Of a stretch of 64,000 bases of DNA, positions 1 to 7,244 are shown in pieces. Source of the stretch: a bacterium (lineage in GTDB: Bacteria > Desulfobacterota > Binatia > DP-6); assembly GCA_026129405.1 (NCBI GenBank), contig JAHCID010000001.1, positions 1,581,237 through 1,645,236 of the forward strand, read 5' to 3'. The notes beneath the pieces are model-generated. The model was not told the DNA's origin. It ran no database searches and was given only the letters and a program-made list of their open reading frames with translations. The translations under genes were made by a program, and so were the position numbers. How positions within the stretch are numbered: the stretch's first letter is position 1; each line of letters begins with the position of its first letter.

Positions 1-171
1 GCGCAGGCAGCGGGCGACGGCCTTGGCCTGCGCCTTCGCCACGTCGCGCATGGCGCCGTTGAAGGCGGTGATGCAGGCGCGGTCCTGCGACGACACCTGT
101 GCTCCCGCGGGGGCGCCGGCCGCCGATGCGGCCAGCACCATGCCCACCACGACGACGCGCACTCGTCGCAT
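1..171 (-). CDS. Small secreted Cys-containing protein, N-terminal part (runs off the left edge)
   Basis: Reading the minus strand from an ATG at 171 gives 57 open codons to the window edge. The first ~25 residues form a signal peptide (MRRVRVVVVGMVLAAS, cleavage near an AGAQ stretch). The mature start is polar and helical, with cysteines in DRACITAFNGAM and VARCLR. A G-rich Shine-Dalgarno-like tract (GGGGGGGGACGGG) lies just upstream of the ATG. Similar short exported proteins with a repeated Cys/Lys/Ala pattern are common in genomes of this style, but I do not recognise a named family and assign no function. The C-terminus lies outside the window. It is transcribed in the same direction as the next gene, whose stop lies 15 bp upstream of this start, so the two may be cotranscribed. 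Confidence 0.55.
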   Translation of the reverse strand, partial: MRRVRVVVVGMVLAASAAGAPAGAQVSSQDRACITAFNGAMRDVAKAQAKAVARCLR

Positions 172-185
172 CCCGTCCCCCCCGC

Positions 186-3100
186 TCACTGCACCTTGGC
201 GCTGAAGCCGCCGACGTCGTTCTTCTTGGTGTGGGCGACGCCGAAGGTCGCGTCCCAGCACATGCCGTCGCCGGCGTACAGCTGCGCCACCACCGGCGAC
301 TGGAACGGCAGCGTCGTGTCGGGCAGCGCGCCGCCCTTCGCCACCACCTTGAAGCTCGCCTTCGGCAGGCTGCTGCCCTTCAAGAGGATCGTGCGCACGC
401 CGTCGGCGCTGCCGTTGCCCTTGAACTTGAAGCCGCGCGGCGACGCCGCCGAGCCGATCGCGGACCAGGCCGGGCCGGCCGGCACGTCGAGCGCCATCTT
501 CACGCCCGTGTCGTCGTAGATGCAGAGCTCGTACACCGTGGCGACGCGCGGGTCGCCCAGGTCGGGGATCAGCATCGGGCCGCCCTTCCAGCTCATCTTG
601 AGGCGGTCGGAGCTGTCGTTGAGGCTGTCCTTCACCTGGAAGGTCACCTTGCTGCCGGCGAGGCAGGCGTTCGACGGCGTGCCGGCGGCCACGCAGCCGA
701 GCACCGGATCGCAGGTGTCCTGCGTGCAGCGGTTGCCGTCGTCGCAGTCGAGCGGACCCGTGGTGGTGCAGGCGCCGTGGCCGTCGCAGCGATCGAGCGT
801 GCAGAGATCGCCGTCGGCGTCGCAGGTGCCGCCCGCCGGCGCGTATGCGTCGGCGGGACACGCCTGCCCGGCGGTGCCGCTGCATTTCTCGGCGACGTCG
901 CAGACGCCGGTCGCCGCGCGGCAGACGGTGCCGTCGGGCTCGACCTGGTTGGCGGGGCACGGCGCGCCCGGGACGGCGGTGCAGCGCTCGGCGGGGTCGC
1001 AGGCGTCGCCCGAGCCGGCGCGGCAGACCGTCGTCGGCGGCGCCACCACGTCGGGCGGGCAGCCCTGGCCGCTGATGCCGGTGCAGCGCTCGGCGGGGTC
1101 GCAGAGGTCGCCCGAGCCGGGGCGGCAGATCACGTTCACCTTGAGCGGTGCGTCGTTCGCCGGGCAGGTCGCACCCGGCACGCCGGTGCAGGCCTCGGGC
1201 TCGTCGCAGAAGGCGCCGGCGACCGACGACGGCCGGCAGATCGTGCCCGCCTTGCCCGGCGCGTCGTCCGGCGGACAGGTGGCGCCGGGGACGCCGGTGC
1301 AGGCCTCGTTCGCGTCGCAGGCGTCGCCCGAGCCGGTGCGGCAGACGACGCCGGCCTTCAGCGGCGCGTCGTCGGCGGGGCAGGTGCCGCCGGCGAGGCC
1401 GGGGCAGTGCTCGTGCGCGTCGCAGGCGTCACCGGAGCCGGGGCGGCAGACGGTCGCGGCCGAGGCGAAGACGTTGGCCGGACAGGTGGCGCCGGGCACG
1501 CCGGTGCAGGTCTCGGCGAGGTCGCACATGTCGCCGCTACCGGCGCGGCAGACGGTCGACGGTGCGGCGACCACGTCGGCCGGGCAGGCGACGCCGGGCA
1601 CGCCGTTGCACAGCTCGTCGGGGTCGCAGACGTCGCCCGAGCCGATGCGGCAGGTGAGGCCGACCTTGCCGGGCGCGTCGTCGGCGGGGCAGGCGGCGGA
1701 GGCCCCGCTGCAGGTCTCGTCGAGGTCGCACGGCGCACCGCCGCCGGCGCGGCAGGTGGTGCCTGCCGTCTTGTACGTGCAGCTCGTGGTGCAGCACGAC
1801 GTCGGCGCGCCGTTCGCGCCGCCCAGGTCGCACTGCTCGCCGGCGGCGGGCTCGCCGATGCCGTTGCCGCACACCGGGATCGGCGACACCGACCAGCCGG
1901 CGTTCGGCAGGTTGTCGTCGAGGATGCGGCCGTTGAAGGTCAGCGCGCGCGCCGTGGCCGCCGCGCCGCCCGCGCCCTGCCAGCCGATGGTCGCCGTCTG
2001 CCCGGACGCGTAGCGCTCCGACGTACGGTACTGGACGTTGATCGCGTTCGAGGTCTCGTGGATCTGCGCCTGGAACGCGATGCCGTCGTTCGCCGAGTCG
2101 GGGCTCGGCTGGATGTACGCCTGCCAGTCGACGACGAAGGTGCGGTTCGGGCTCGCGCCGACGGTGCCGTAGCGGACCATCGTGCCCTCGGGGACGAGGT
2201 CGTCCCAGAACGCGGCGAGGAACGGGTTCGTGTGCACGGCGGTCGGCAGCGCCGTGTTGCCGGGCGTGCTGTCCGCGGCGGTGTTGCCGCCGAGCTCGAG
2301 CCAGCCGTTGGTCGAGACCGCGACGCTCGAATAGGCGACGCCGTCGATCACCACGTTGAAGGGCAGGGTCACGCCGGCCACCTGGTTGTCGCCGGAGAGC
2401 GTGGTGAAGCCCGAGATGTCGTTCGGGCTGTGGGCGATGGTGGCGTGCAGCACGGGGACGCCGGGGCCGGCGTGGATCGACCAGGCCATGGCGTTGTTGC
2501 GGTCGTCGTCGAGCACGCGGCCGTTCGACGACAGTGGGAAGGCGAGCGCGCTCGCCCCGCCGGCGGTCTGGAAGCCGATCGTGGCCAGCGGGCCGCCGGC
2601 GTTGACGCCGAGCGGGTCGCGGTACTTCACGTTGATGACGTTCGACAGCTCGTGGACCTGCACCTGGAAGGCGACGATGTCGTTGCTGCCGGCGGCGACG
2701 GTGTCGCCGTAGAAGTCGGCGATGAAGACGCGGTTCGGGGCGCTGCCGACGGTGCCGTAGCGGATGTGGGTGCCCTGGGTCTGGAGGTCGTCCCAGTAGG
2801 CGGCGAGGAAGGGATTGGTGTGCAGCGCGGTCGGGAGCGGGAAGTCGCTGGGGGTGCTGTTGGCGGCGGTGTTGCCGCCGAACTCGAGCCAGCCGTTGGT
2901 GGAGATGGCGACGGTGTTGTAGCTGGCGCCGCCGATGGTGACGCTGAAGGGCAGGGTCGGGGTGGCGACGTTGTCGTTGCCGGAGAGCGTGGTGAAGCCA
3001 GTGATGTCGTCGGGGCTGTGGGCCATGACGGCGAAGACGACGTGCCGGCCGGGGACGCTGGGATCGACGGAGAAGCCCTCGTCGGGGCGGTTGTCGTCGA

Positions 3101-3788
3101 GGATCTTGCCGTTGCAGGTGAGGGGCTGGGCGCTGGCGCCGGCGCCGCCGGCACTCTGCCAGCCGATGGTGGCGAGCTGGCCGTTGGCCTGGTGCTCGGT
3201 GGCGCGGTAGCGGACGGTGAGGAGGTTGGAGCCCTCGTGGATCTGCACCTGGTAGCGGAGGACGTCGGAGGTGCCGGCGACGGTGTCGGCCTGGGCGTCG
3301 ACGAAGAAGGTGCGGTTGGGGGCGGTGCCGACGGTGCCGTAGCGGATGTGGGTGCCCTGGGTCTGGAGGTCGTCCCAGTAGGCGGCGAGGAAGGGGCGGG
3401 TGTGCTTCGGGGTGGGCAGGCAGTCGTTGACGGGATCGGAGTTGGGGGCGGTGTTGCCGCCGAGCTCGAGCCAGCCGTTGGTGGAGATGGCGACGGAGGT
3501 GTAGGCGACGCCGTCGATGGTGACGCTGAAGGGCAGCGTCGGGGTGACGACGTTGTCGTTGCCGCTGAGGGTCTGGAAGCCCGGGACGTCGGTGGCGTTG
3601 ATGTCGTCGGGGCTGTGCTGGATCCAGGCGCCGAGCGAGGTCGTGGCATGCGCCGGCGCGGCGCCGAGCCCGACGCCGGACGCTGACGCGACCGTCATCA
3701 TCAGACAGAGGGCGCGCAGGGCATGGGAGCGTACGGCGATCGTCGTCGTCGGCTGGCTGAGCGTCCGCATGGGCGCGAGGCTTCGCAT
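186..3788 (-). CDS. Large secreted protein: three beta-rich repeats, nine disintegrin-like Cys repeats, C-terminal binding-type module
   Basis: About 1200 residues. I chose the start at 3788 (MRSLAP), with an alternative at 3770 (MRTLSQ), because a signal peptide follows immediately and ends near APAHA at residue ~47. The open frame upstream overlaps the kinase gene antisense and looks non-coding. Residues ~58-640 hold three ~195-residue units, each containing SGN/DDNQV-type, STNGWLELGGNT and PFLAA(Y/F)WDD motifs, resembling nidogen-like adhesion domains. Residues ~645-1050 are Cys-rich: a CGNG...GEQCD motif, then nine ~33-residue units of the form CR.GSGD.CD..E.C.G....CPA, as in disintegrin-like repeats, ending with a CDDGN.CTQDTCD unit. 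The last ~150 residues form a module (KD, DLGDP, YELCIYDD, MCWDA) shared with the protein at 7245-9971. Probable role: surface or extracellular adhesion or binding. No catalytic motif seen. Confidence 0.85.
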   Translation of the reverse strand: MRSLAPMRTLSQPTTTIAVRSHALRALCLMMTVASASGVGLGAAPAHATTSLGAWIQHSPDDINATDVPGFQTLSGNDNVVTPTLPFSVTIDGVAYTSVAISTNGWLELGGNTAPNSDPVNDCLPTPKHTRPFLAAYWDDLQTQGTHIRYGTVGTAPNRTFFVDAQADTVAGTSDVLRYQVQIHEGSNLLTVRYRATEHQANGQLATIGWQSAGGAGASAQPLTCNGKILDDNRPDEGFSVDPSVPGRHVVFAVMAHSPDDITGFTTLSGNDNVATPTLPFSVTIGGASYNTVAISTNGWLEFGGNTAANSTPSDFPLPTALHTNPFLAAYWDDLQTQGTHIRYGTVGSAPNRVFIADFYGDTVAAGSNDIVAFQVQVHELSNVINVKYRDPLGVNAGGPLATIGFQTAGGASALAFPLSSNGRVLDDDRNNAMAWSIHAGPGVPVLHATIAHSPNDISGFTTLSGDNQVAGVTLPFNVVIDGVAYSSVAVSTNGWLELGGNTAADSTPGNTALPTAVHTNPFLAAFWDDLVPEGTMVRYGTVGASPNRTFVVDWQAYIQPSPDSANDGIAFQAQIHETSNAINVQYRTSERYASGQTATIGWQGAGGAAATARALTFNGRILDDNLPNAGWSVSPIPVCGNGIGEPAAGEQCDLGGANGAPTSCCTTSCTYKTAGTTCRAGGGAPCDLDETCSGASAACPADDAPGKVGLTCRIGSGDVCDPDELCNGVPGVACPADVVAAPSTVCRAGSGDMCDLAETCTGVPGATCPANVFASAATVCRPGSGDACDAHEHCPGLAGGTCPADDAPLKAGVVCRTGSGDACDANEACTGVPGATCPPDDAPGKAGTICRPSSVAGAFCDEPEACTGVPGATCPANDAPLKVNVICRPGSGDLCDPAERCTGISGQGCPPDVVAPPTTVCRAGSGDACDPAERCTAVPGAPCPANQVEPDGTVCRAATGVCDVAEKCSGTAGQACPADAYAPAGGTCDADGDLCTLDRCDGHGACTTTGPLDCDDGNRCTQDTCDPVLGCVAAGTPSNACLAGSKVTFQVKDSLNDSSDRLKMSWKGGPMLIPDLGDPRVATVYELCIYDDTGVKMALDVPAGPAWSAIGSAASPRGFKFKGNGSADGVRTILLKGSSLPKASFKVVAKGGALPDTTLPFQSPVVAQLYAGDGMCWDATFGVAHTKKNDVGGFSAKVQ
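834..1770 (-). repeat. Nine tandem ~100 bp repeats encoding disintegrin-like Cys motifs
   Basis: Inside the large secreted protein, nine ~33-codon units encode CR.GSGD.CD..E.C.G(V/T)PG..CPA..., each with six cysteines in nearly fixed spacing. Unit six carries a small insertion (CRPSSVAGAFCDEPEAC). Variation lies mainly in the linkers (DDAPGK, DVVAAP, NDAPLK). The same six-Cys pattern appears in metalloprotease disintegrin-like regions and in many exported deltaproteobacterial proteins. The units are probably disulfide-bonded spacers or ligand-binding modules; this is inferred from the pattern only. Confidence 0.75.
1870..3625 (-). repeat. Three tandem in-frame DNA repeats, ~590 bp period
   Basis: The three protein units of the large secreted protein are also strongly alike at the DNA level. 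The segment coding for STNGWLE(L/F)GGNTA recurs near 2285-2325, 2875-2915 and 3455-3500, and the segment for the SPDDI/SPNDI start recurs near 2420, 3010 and 3610. The spacing is constant at about 590 bp. Units 1 and 2 (high coordinates) are the closest pair, with long identical stretches near 2751-2800 and 3331-3390. This suggests recent intragenic duplication or gene conversion, and a place where assembly could collapse or expand copies. Confidence 0.8.
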
Positions 3789-3918
3789 GCGGGAAAATTG
3801 TCCGTCAACGAGGAAAACTACCTGAGACGCCTGTGGCTGGCCGCAGGTGCCATGGCTCGGCGATTTCATTTGCCAGCCGGCGGCGGACCGCGGTAACAGC
3901 CAGGGCCGCGCCGCGGCC

Positions 3919-5238
3919 ATGCGGCGACCGGCGATGGATCCGACCGCAGCCACACCCGACGGCGATGATCTGCTCGTCCGGCGGCTGCGCACCGGGCTCG
4001 CGATCGTCGTCGGCGGCATCACCGCGTTCGTCGTCGCCGACCTGAACTTCCAGCCGGCGCACGCGGCGATGCTGCTCGGCATCCAGGGCGTCGAGCTCCT
4101 TGTGATGCTCTGCGCCATCGTCGCGCTGGGGCGGCCGCTGGCGCGGGGACGGGTCATCGCGATCGCGCTCCTCACGACCGCCATGCTGGCGCTGACGACC
4201 GCGCTGTCGGGCGTGCTCTCCGGCGACGCCGGGACGGCCATCCTCATGCTGACGCTCCTCACGATGGGCACGGCGACGCTGTTGCCCTGGGGCGTGCGGC
4301 CGCAGCTCGCGCTCCAGACGGTCGCCGGCTTGGCCGTGGTCTGGAACGTCTGGGCGGTGAACGGGCCGGACATGGCGCTGCGCTCGCTCCTCGTCGGCGC
4401 CGTGATCGGCTTCGCGGGCGCGCTCTACGCCGCCCACACCCTGGAGCAGCAGCGGCTCGACCGTGCCCGGGCCGAGGCCCTTCTCGAGCAGGCGCGCGAG
4501 CGGCACCATCGCGCCGAGCTCGAGCACGCCGCCCGCCTCAGCATGCTCGGTGAGATGGCCGCCGGGCTGGCGCACGAGATCAACCAGCCGCTCGCGGCCA
4601 TCGTCAGCTACGCGACCGGCTGCATGGTCCGCCTCGAGTCGGGCGCGGCCGGCGCCGAGACGCTGGCGCCGATCGTCCGCGAGATCTGCGACGAGGCCAT
4701 GCGGGCGGGCGAGGTGCTGCGTCGCATCCGCGACTTCGCGCGGCACGGTACGCGCCGGCTCGAGCGCGTCGATCCGAACGAGCTGGTGCGCTCGGCGCTG
4801 CGCCTCGCGAGCAACGATGCGCGCCGCCTCGAGGTCGCGATGTCGCTCGACCTCCGCCCCGCCACGCAGCCGGTGGAGGTCGACCGGGTGCAGCTGGAGC
4901 AGGTGATCCTGAACCTCCTGCGCAACGCCTTCGAGGCGATGGAGGACCCGACCCGCGGCCAGCGGCGCGTGCGCATCGGGACGTCGATGCCGGCCCCCGG
5001 CCTGGTCGAGGTGTCGGTGGGCGACTCCGGCAGCGGGATGTCCGCCGCAGTCCGCACGCAGGTCTTCGATCCGTTCTTCACCACCAAGCCCGAAGGCCTC
5101 GGCCTCGGGCTCGCGATCAGCCGCCGCATCGTCGAGGCCCACGGCGGTCGCTTGTGGAGCACGCCCAACCGCGACCGCGGCACGACGTTCCACTTCAGCC
5201 TGCCGACGGTGGCCGTCGCGAGGGCCGATGTCGGCTGA
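3919..5238 (+). CDS. Membrane sensor histidine kinase (FixL/DctB-type HisKA core)
   Basis: About 439 residues. Five to six hydrophobic segments fill the first ~170 residues without a recognisable extracellular sensor domain, followed by a charged coiled linker (EQQRLDRARAEALLEQAR). The H box LAHEINQPLAAI has its phospho-acceptor His near residue 219. The ATP-binding domain shows the N box (LNLLRNAFEAM), a G1 box (VGDSGSGM), FDPFFTTKPEGLGLGL and a final G box. The HEINQPL form is typical of FixL/DctB/TtrS-like kinases. The start is uncertain: ATGs at 3847, 3919 and 3934 are in frame, none with a strong ribosome site. The next gene overlaps the end by 11 bp, so kinase and regulator are translationally coupled. 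The signal is unknown; the intramembrane sensor suggests envelope or quinone-linked cues, as inference. Confidence 0.9.
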   Translation: MRRPAMDPTAATPDGDDLLVRRLRTGLAIVVGGITAFVVADLNFQPAHAAMLLGIQGVELLVMLCAIVALGRPLARGRVIAIALLTTAMLALTTALSGVLSGDAGTAILMLTLLTMGTATLLPWGVRPQLALQTVAGLAVVWNVWAVNGPDMALRSLLVGAVIGFAGALYAAHTLEQQRLDRARAEALLEQARERHHRAELEHAARLSMLGEMAAGLAHEINQPLAAIVSYATGCMVRLESGAAGAETLAPIVREICDEAMRAGEVLRRIRDFARHGTRRLERVDPNELVRSALRLASNDARRLEVAMSLDLRPATQPVEVDRVQLEQVILNLLRNAFEAMEDPTRGQRRVRIGTSMPAPGLVEVSVGDSGSGMSAAVRTQVFDPFFTTKPEGLGLGLAISRRIVEAHGGRLWSTPNRDRGTTFHFSLPTVAVARADVG

Positions 5239-5848
5239 GCCGACCGTCTGGGTCGTCGACGACGACGCGGCCCTGCGCAACGCGCTCCGCTTCCTCGTCG
5301 AATCGATCGGCCTGCCGGTGCGGACCTGCGGCACGTCCGAGGAGCTGCTCGACGCCTACGACCCGGCGCTCCCCGGCTGCATGGTCGTCGACGTCCGCAT
5401 GCCCGGCATGAACGGCCTCGAGCTGCAGCAGGAGCTCGCCCGCCGCGGCCCCCACGTCCCGCTCATCTTCCTCACCGCCCACGGCGAGGTCGCACTGGCC
5501 GTCCGCGCCGTGAAATCCGGCGCCTTCGACTTCGTCGAAAAGCCCTTCAGCAACCAGGCCCTCCTCGACCGCATCCGCGAAGCCGTCGCCACCGACCAGC
5601 GCACCCGCGCGCTGGCCGCGCGTCAGGCGACCGCCCGCGCCCACCTGGCCCAGCTCTCGCCGCGCGAGCGCGAGGTGCTCGACCGCGTCGCCCTCGGCCG
5701 CTCCAACAAGGCGATCGCCTCGGAGCTCGGCGTCGCGACGCGCACGGTGGAGTTCCACCGCGCGCGGATCATGCAGAAGATGGAGGCGGACTCCCTGGCC
5801 GGGCTGCTCACCGCGCTCGGGCTGGCGCGGGACGGGACGGGATCGTAG
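5228..5848 (+). CDS. FixJ/TtrR-family response regulator (REC + LuxR-type HTH)
   Basis: 206 residues. The receiver domain (1-120) has the acidic pocket VVDDD near residues 9-13, the phospho-acceptor Asp55 in VVDVRMPG and the conserved Lys105 in VEKPF. A LuxR-type helix-turn-helix follows at ~140-200 (LSPREREVLDRVALGRSNKAIASELGVATRTVEFHRARIMQKM), containing the family-typical LSPRE and TVEFHR segments. The ATG at 5228 lies inside the kinase gene, giving an 11 bp overlap and a clear cognate pair. FixJ-type regulators bind DNA as phosphorylated dimers and activate sigma-70 promoters. Likely targets may be nearby exported haem proteins or respiratory genes, but the sequence does not show which. 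Confidence 0.92.
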   Translation: MSAEPTVWVVDDDAALRNALRFLVESIGLPVRTCGTSEELLDAYDPALPGCMVVDVRMPGMNGLELQQELARRGPHVPLIFLTAHGEVALAVRAVKSGAFDFVEKPFSNQALLDRIREAVATDQRTRALAARQATARAHLAQLSPREREVLDRVALGRSNKAIASELGVATRTVEFHRARIMQKMEADSLAGLLTALGLARDGTGS

Positions 5849-5941
5849 CGGGCGGGCGCGCCGATGGGCCGGTCAGCCTGCCGGACGGGTCGTGACGCGC
5901 GAGCGGACCTCCCCGCGACGTCGCGCAAGCGTCCCGCTTCG

Positions 5942-7117
5942 TCAGTGCGCCTGGTGGCACCCCATGCAGGAGTACGTCGTCCGGAACATGATGGCGTGGT
6001 CGTGGTCGGGCGGCTCCTGGTCGAAGCGCGCGGCGTTCTCTGCGGCCTCGACGATGCGGCGCTCGAGGTGCTCGCGGTACGGCCAGGAGTCGTAGTTCTC
6101 CGCGAGGCGGGCCGCTTCGTAGACCTGGACGCCCGTTGCGACCTGGCCGTCCTTCACCAGCATGTCGCCGAGGTTCATGAAGAAGCCTTCGAGGTTGTAG
6201 GGGGCGATCCAGGAGTTCCAGCAGACGCGGAGGCGGCCGAGCGTCGTCTCGCGCTTCAGGGTCGCGGCGAGGTCGGGGTCGGTGCGGTCGACGATGAAGC
6301 CGGCGCAGGCGTCGATGTTGGCCCACTGCTGCTCGAGGGCGAGCCGGAAGCCGGGGTGGTCGCGCGGGAGCTGGGAGAGGATGTAGCCGGAGCTGAAGTA
6401 GTTGAACTCGGGCCAGGCGGCGATGCCCTGGACGAAGAGGGCGTTGCCCTCGTCGTAGAGCGCCGGGTCGTTGAGGGCGATCCCTTCGCCGAGGGTGATG
6501 CCGGCGAGGAAGCCGAGGACGCGGGCGTCGCCGGCGTTGAGGGTGACGGCGCGTGCGAAGCCGGGGCGGGTCTCCCGGAGGGTCTCGAGCAGCTCGGGGG
6601 CGGTGATGCCGCGCGCCGACTCGGCGAGGCGCCAGATGTAGGTCCACGGGAGATGGCGCGCGAGGCTGGGATCGTCGGGATTCTCCGCGAGGCCGGCGCG
6701 GAGGCCGGCCAGGATCGACGGGATGGCGGCGTAGTCGCCGGCGTGGAAGCGGTCCCAGAAGTAGGCGTCGGCGGGGTGCAGGGCGTCGGTGCAGGGCTCG
6801 TCGGGGCCGAGGTTCGTGCAGGCCGCCTCGGGCGTCGTCGGGCACGACGCGAGGTCCGTGAACTCGGGGACGACGGCCTCCGTCAGCATGCGACGGCAGT
6901 CCTTGGCGGGCAGCGTCCGGCACCGCTGCCGATCCACCCGGCAGGAGCGGCGGGCGGCGCGCCCGTCGGCGGCGGCGAGGCACGCGCGCAGCGCCGGCCC
7001 GCAGGCGCGGCGCTCCGCGGCGCACAGCTGCTTGCAGGTGCGCTTCGGGCCGGCGGCGCCGGCGACGGCGGGGAGCAGCAGCAGGGCGAGCACGGCGAGC
7101 AGACGACGGGCGGGCAT
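5942..7117 (-). CDS. Secreted TPR-like protein with a single C-terminal CxxCH haem motif
   Basis: 391 residues from the ATG at 7117. A clean signal peptide (ARRLLAVLALLLLPAVAGAAG) is followed by a Cys-rich segment (CKQLCAAERRACGPALRAC). The central part (~100-370) is alpha-helical and repeat-like, with NPDDPSLARHLPWTYIWRLAE, GDARVLGFLAGITLGEG and NLEGFFMNLGDMLVKDG segments, suggesting TPR-type superhelical packing. The last eight residues contain CMGCHQAH, one CxxCH c-type haem attachment motif at Cys384, Cys387 and His388. A periplasmic mono-haem cytochrome-like scaffold is likely. No named family is recognised. It is divergent from the gene at 7245, with a perfect palindrome between the two. 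Confidence 0.75.
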   Translation of the reverse strand: MPARRLLAVLALLLLPAVAGAAGPKRTCKQLCAAERRACGPALRACLAAADGRAARRSCRVDRQRCRTLPAKDCRRMLTEAVVPEFTDLASCPTTPEAACTNLGPDEPCTDALHPADAYFWDRFHAGDYAAIPSILAGLRAGLAENPDDPSLARHLPWTYIWRLAESARGITAPELLETLRETRPGFARAVTLNAGDARVLGFLAGITLGEGIALNDPALYDEGNALFVQGIAAWPEFNYFSSGYILSQLPRDHPGFRLALEQQWANIDACAGFIVDRTDPDLAATLKRETTLGRLRVCWNSWIAPYNLEGFFMNLGDMLVKDGQVATGVQVYEAARLAENYDSWPYREHLERRIVEAAENAARFDQEPPDHDHAIMFRTTYSCMGCHQAH

Positions 7118-7188
7118 GGGCGCGTCGTAGCGCAGTCGCCCGCGCTCGGGCCAGCACGGGGGCTCGCTGCCGTGCACCGGACGCCCGT

Positions 7189-7206
7189 CTCCCGACAAGT
7201 CGGGAG
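7189..7206. promoter_or_regulatory. Perfect 18 bp palindrome between divergent secreted-protein genes
   Basis: The sequence CTCCCGACAAGTCGGGAG has 8 bp arms (CTCCCGAC/GTCGGGAG) around a two-base centre. It sits 72 bp upstream of the minus-strand start at 7117 and 39 bp upstream of the plus-strand start at 7245. The dyad size and position fit an operator for a dimeric regulator acting on one or both divergent promoters. A transcript hairpin in the 5' leader of 7245 is the alternative. No T-run follows, so it is not a typical terminator. Confidence 0.45.
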
Positions 7207-7244
7207 TTCCGCGCTTCGACGAGACGGACATAACCGGGAGCGCC

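Noticed and set aside
99..3686. A 1195-codon plus-strand open frame
   Set aside because: It mirrors the secreted repeat protein on the other strand and simply echoes its repeats; no signal peptide, ribosome site or family.
3789..4373. Longer N-terminus of the large secreted protein
   Set aside because: It would precede a clear signal peptide and lies antisense to the membrane domain of the sensor kinase.
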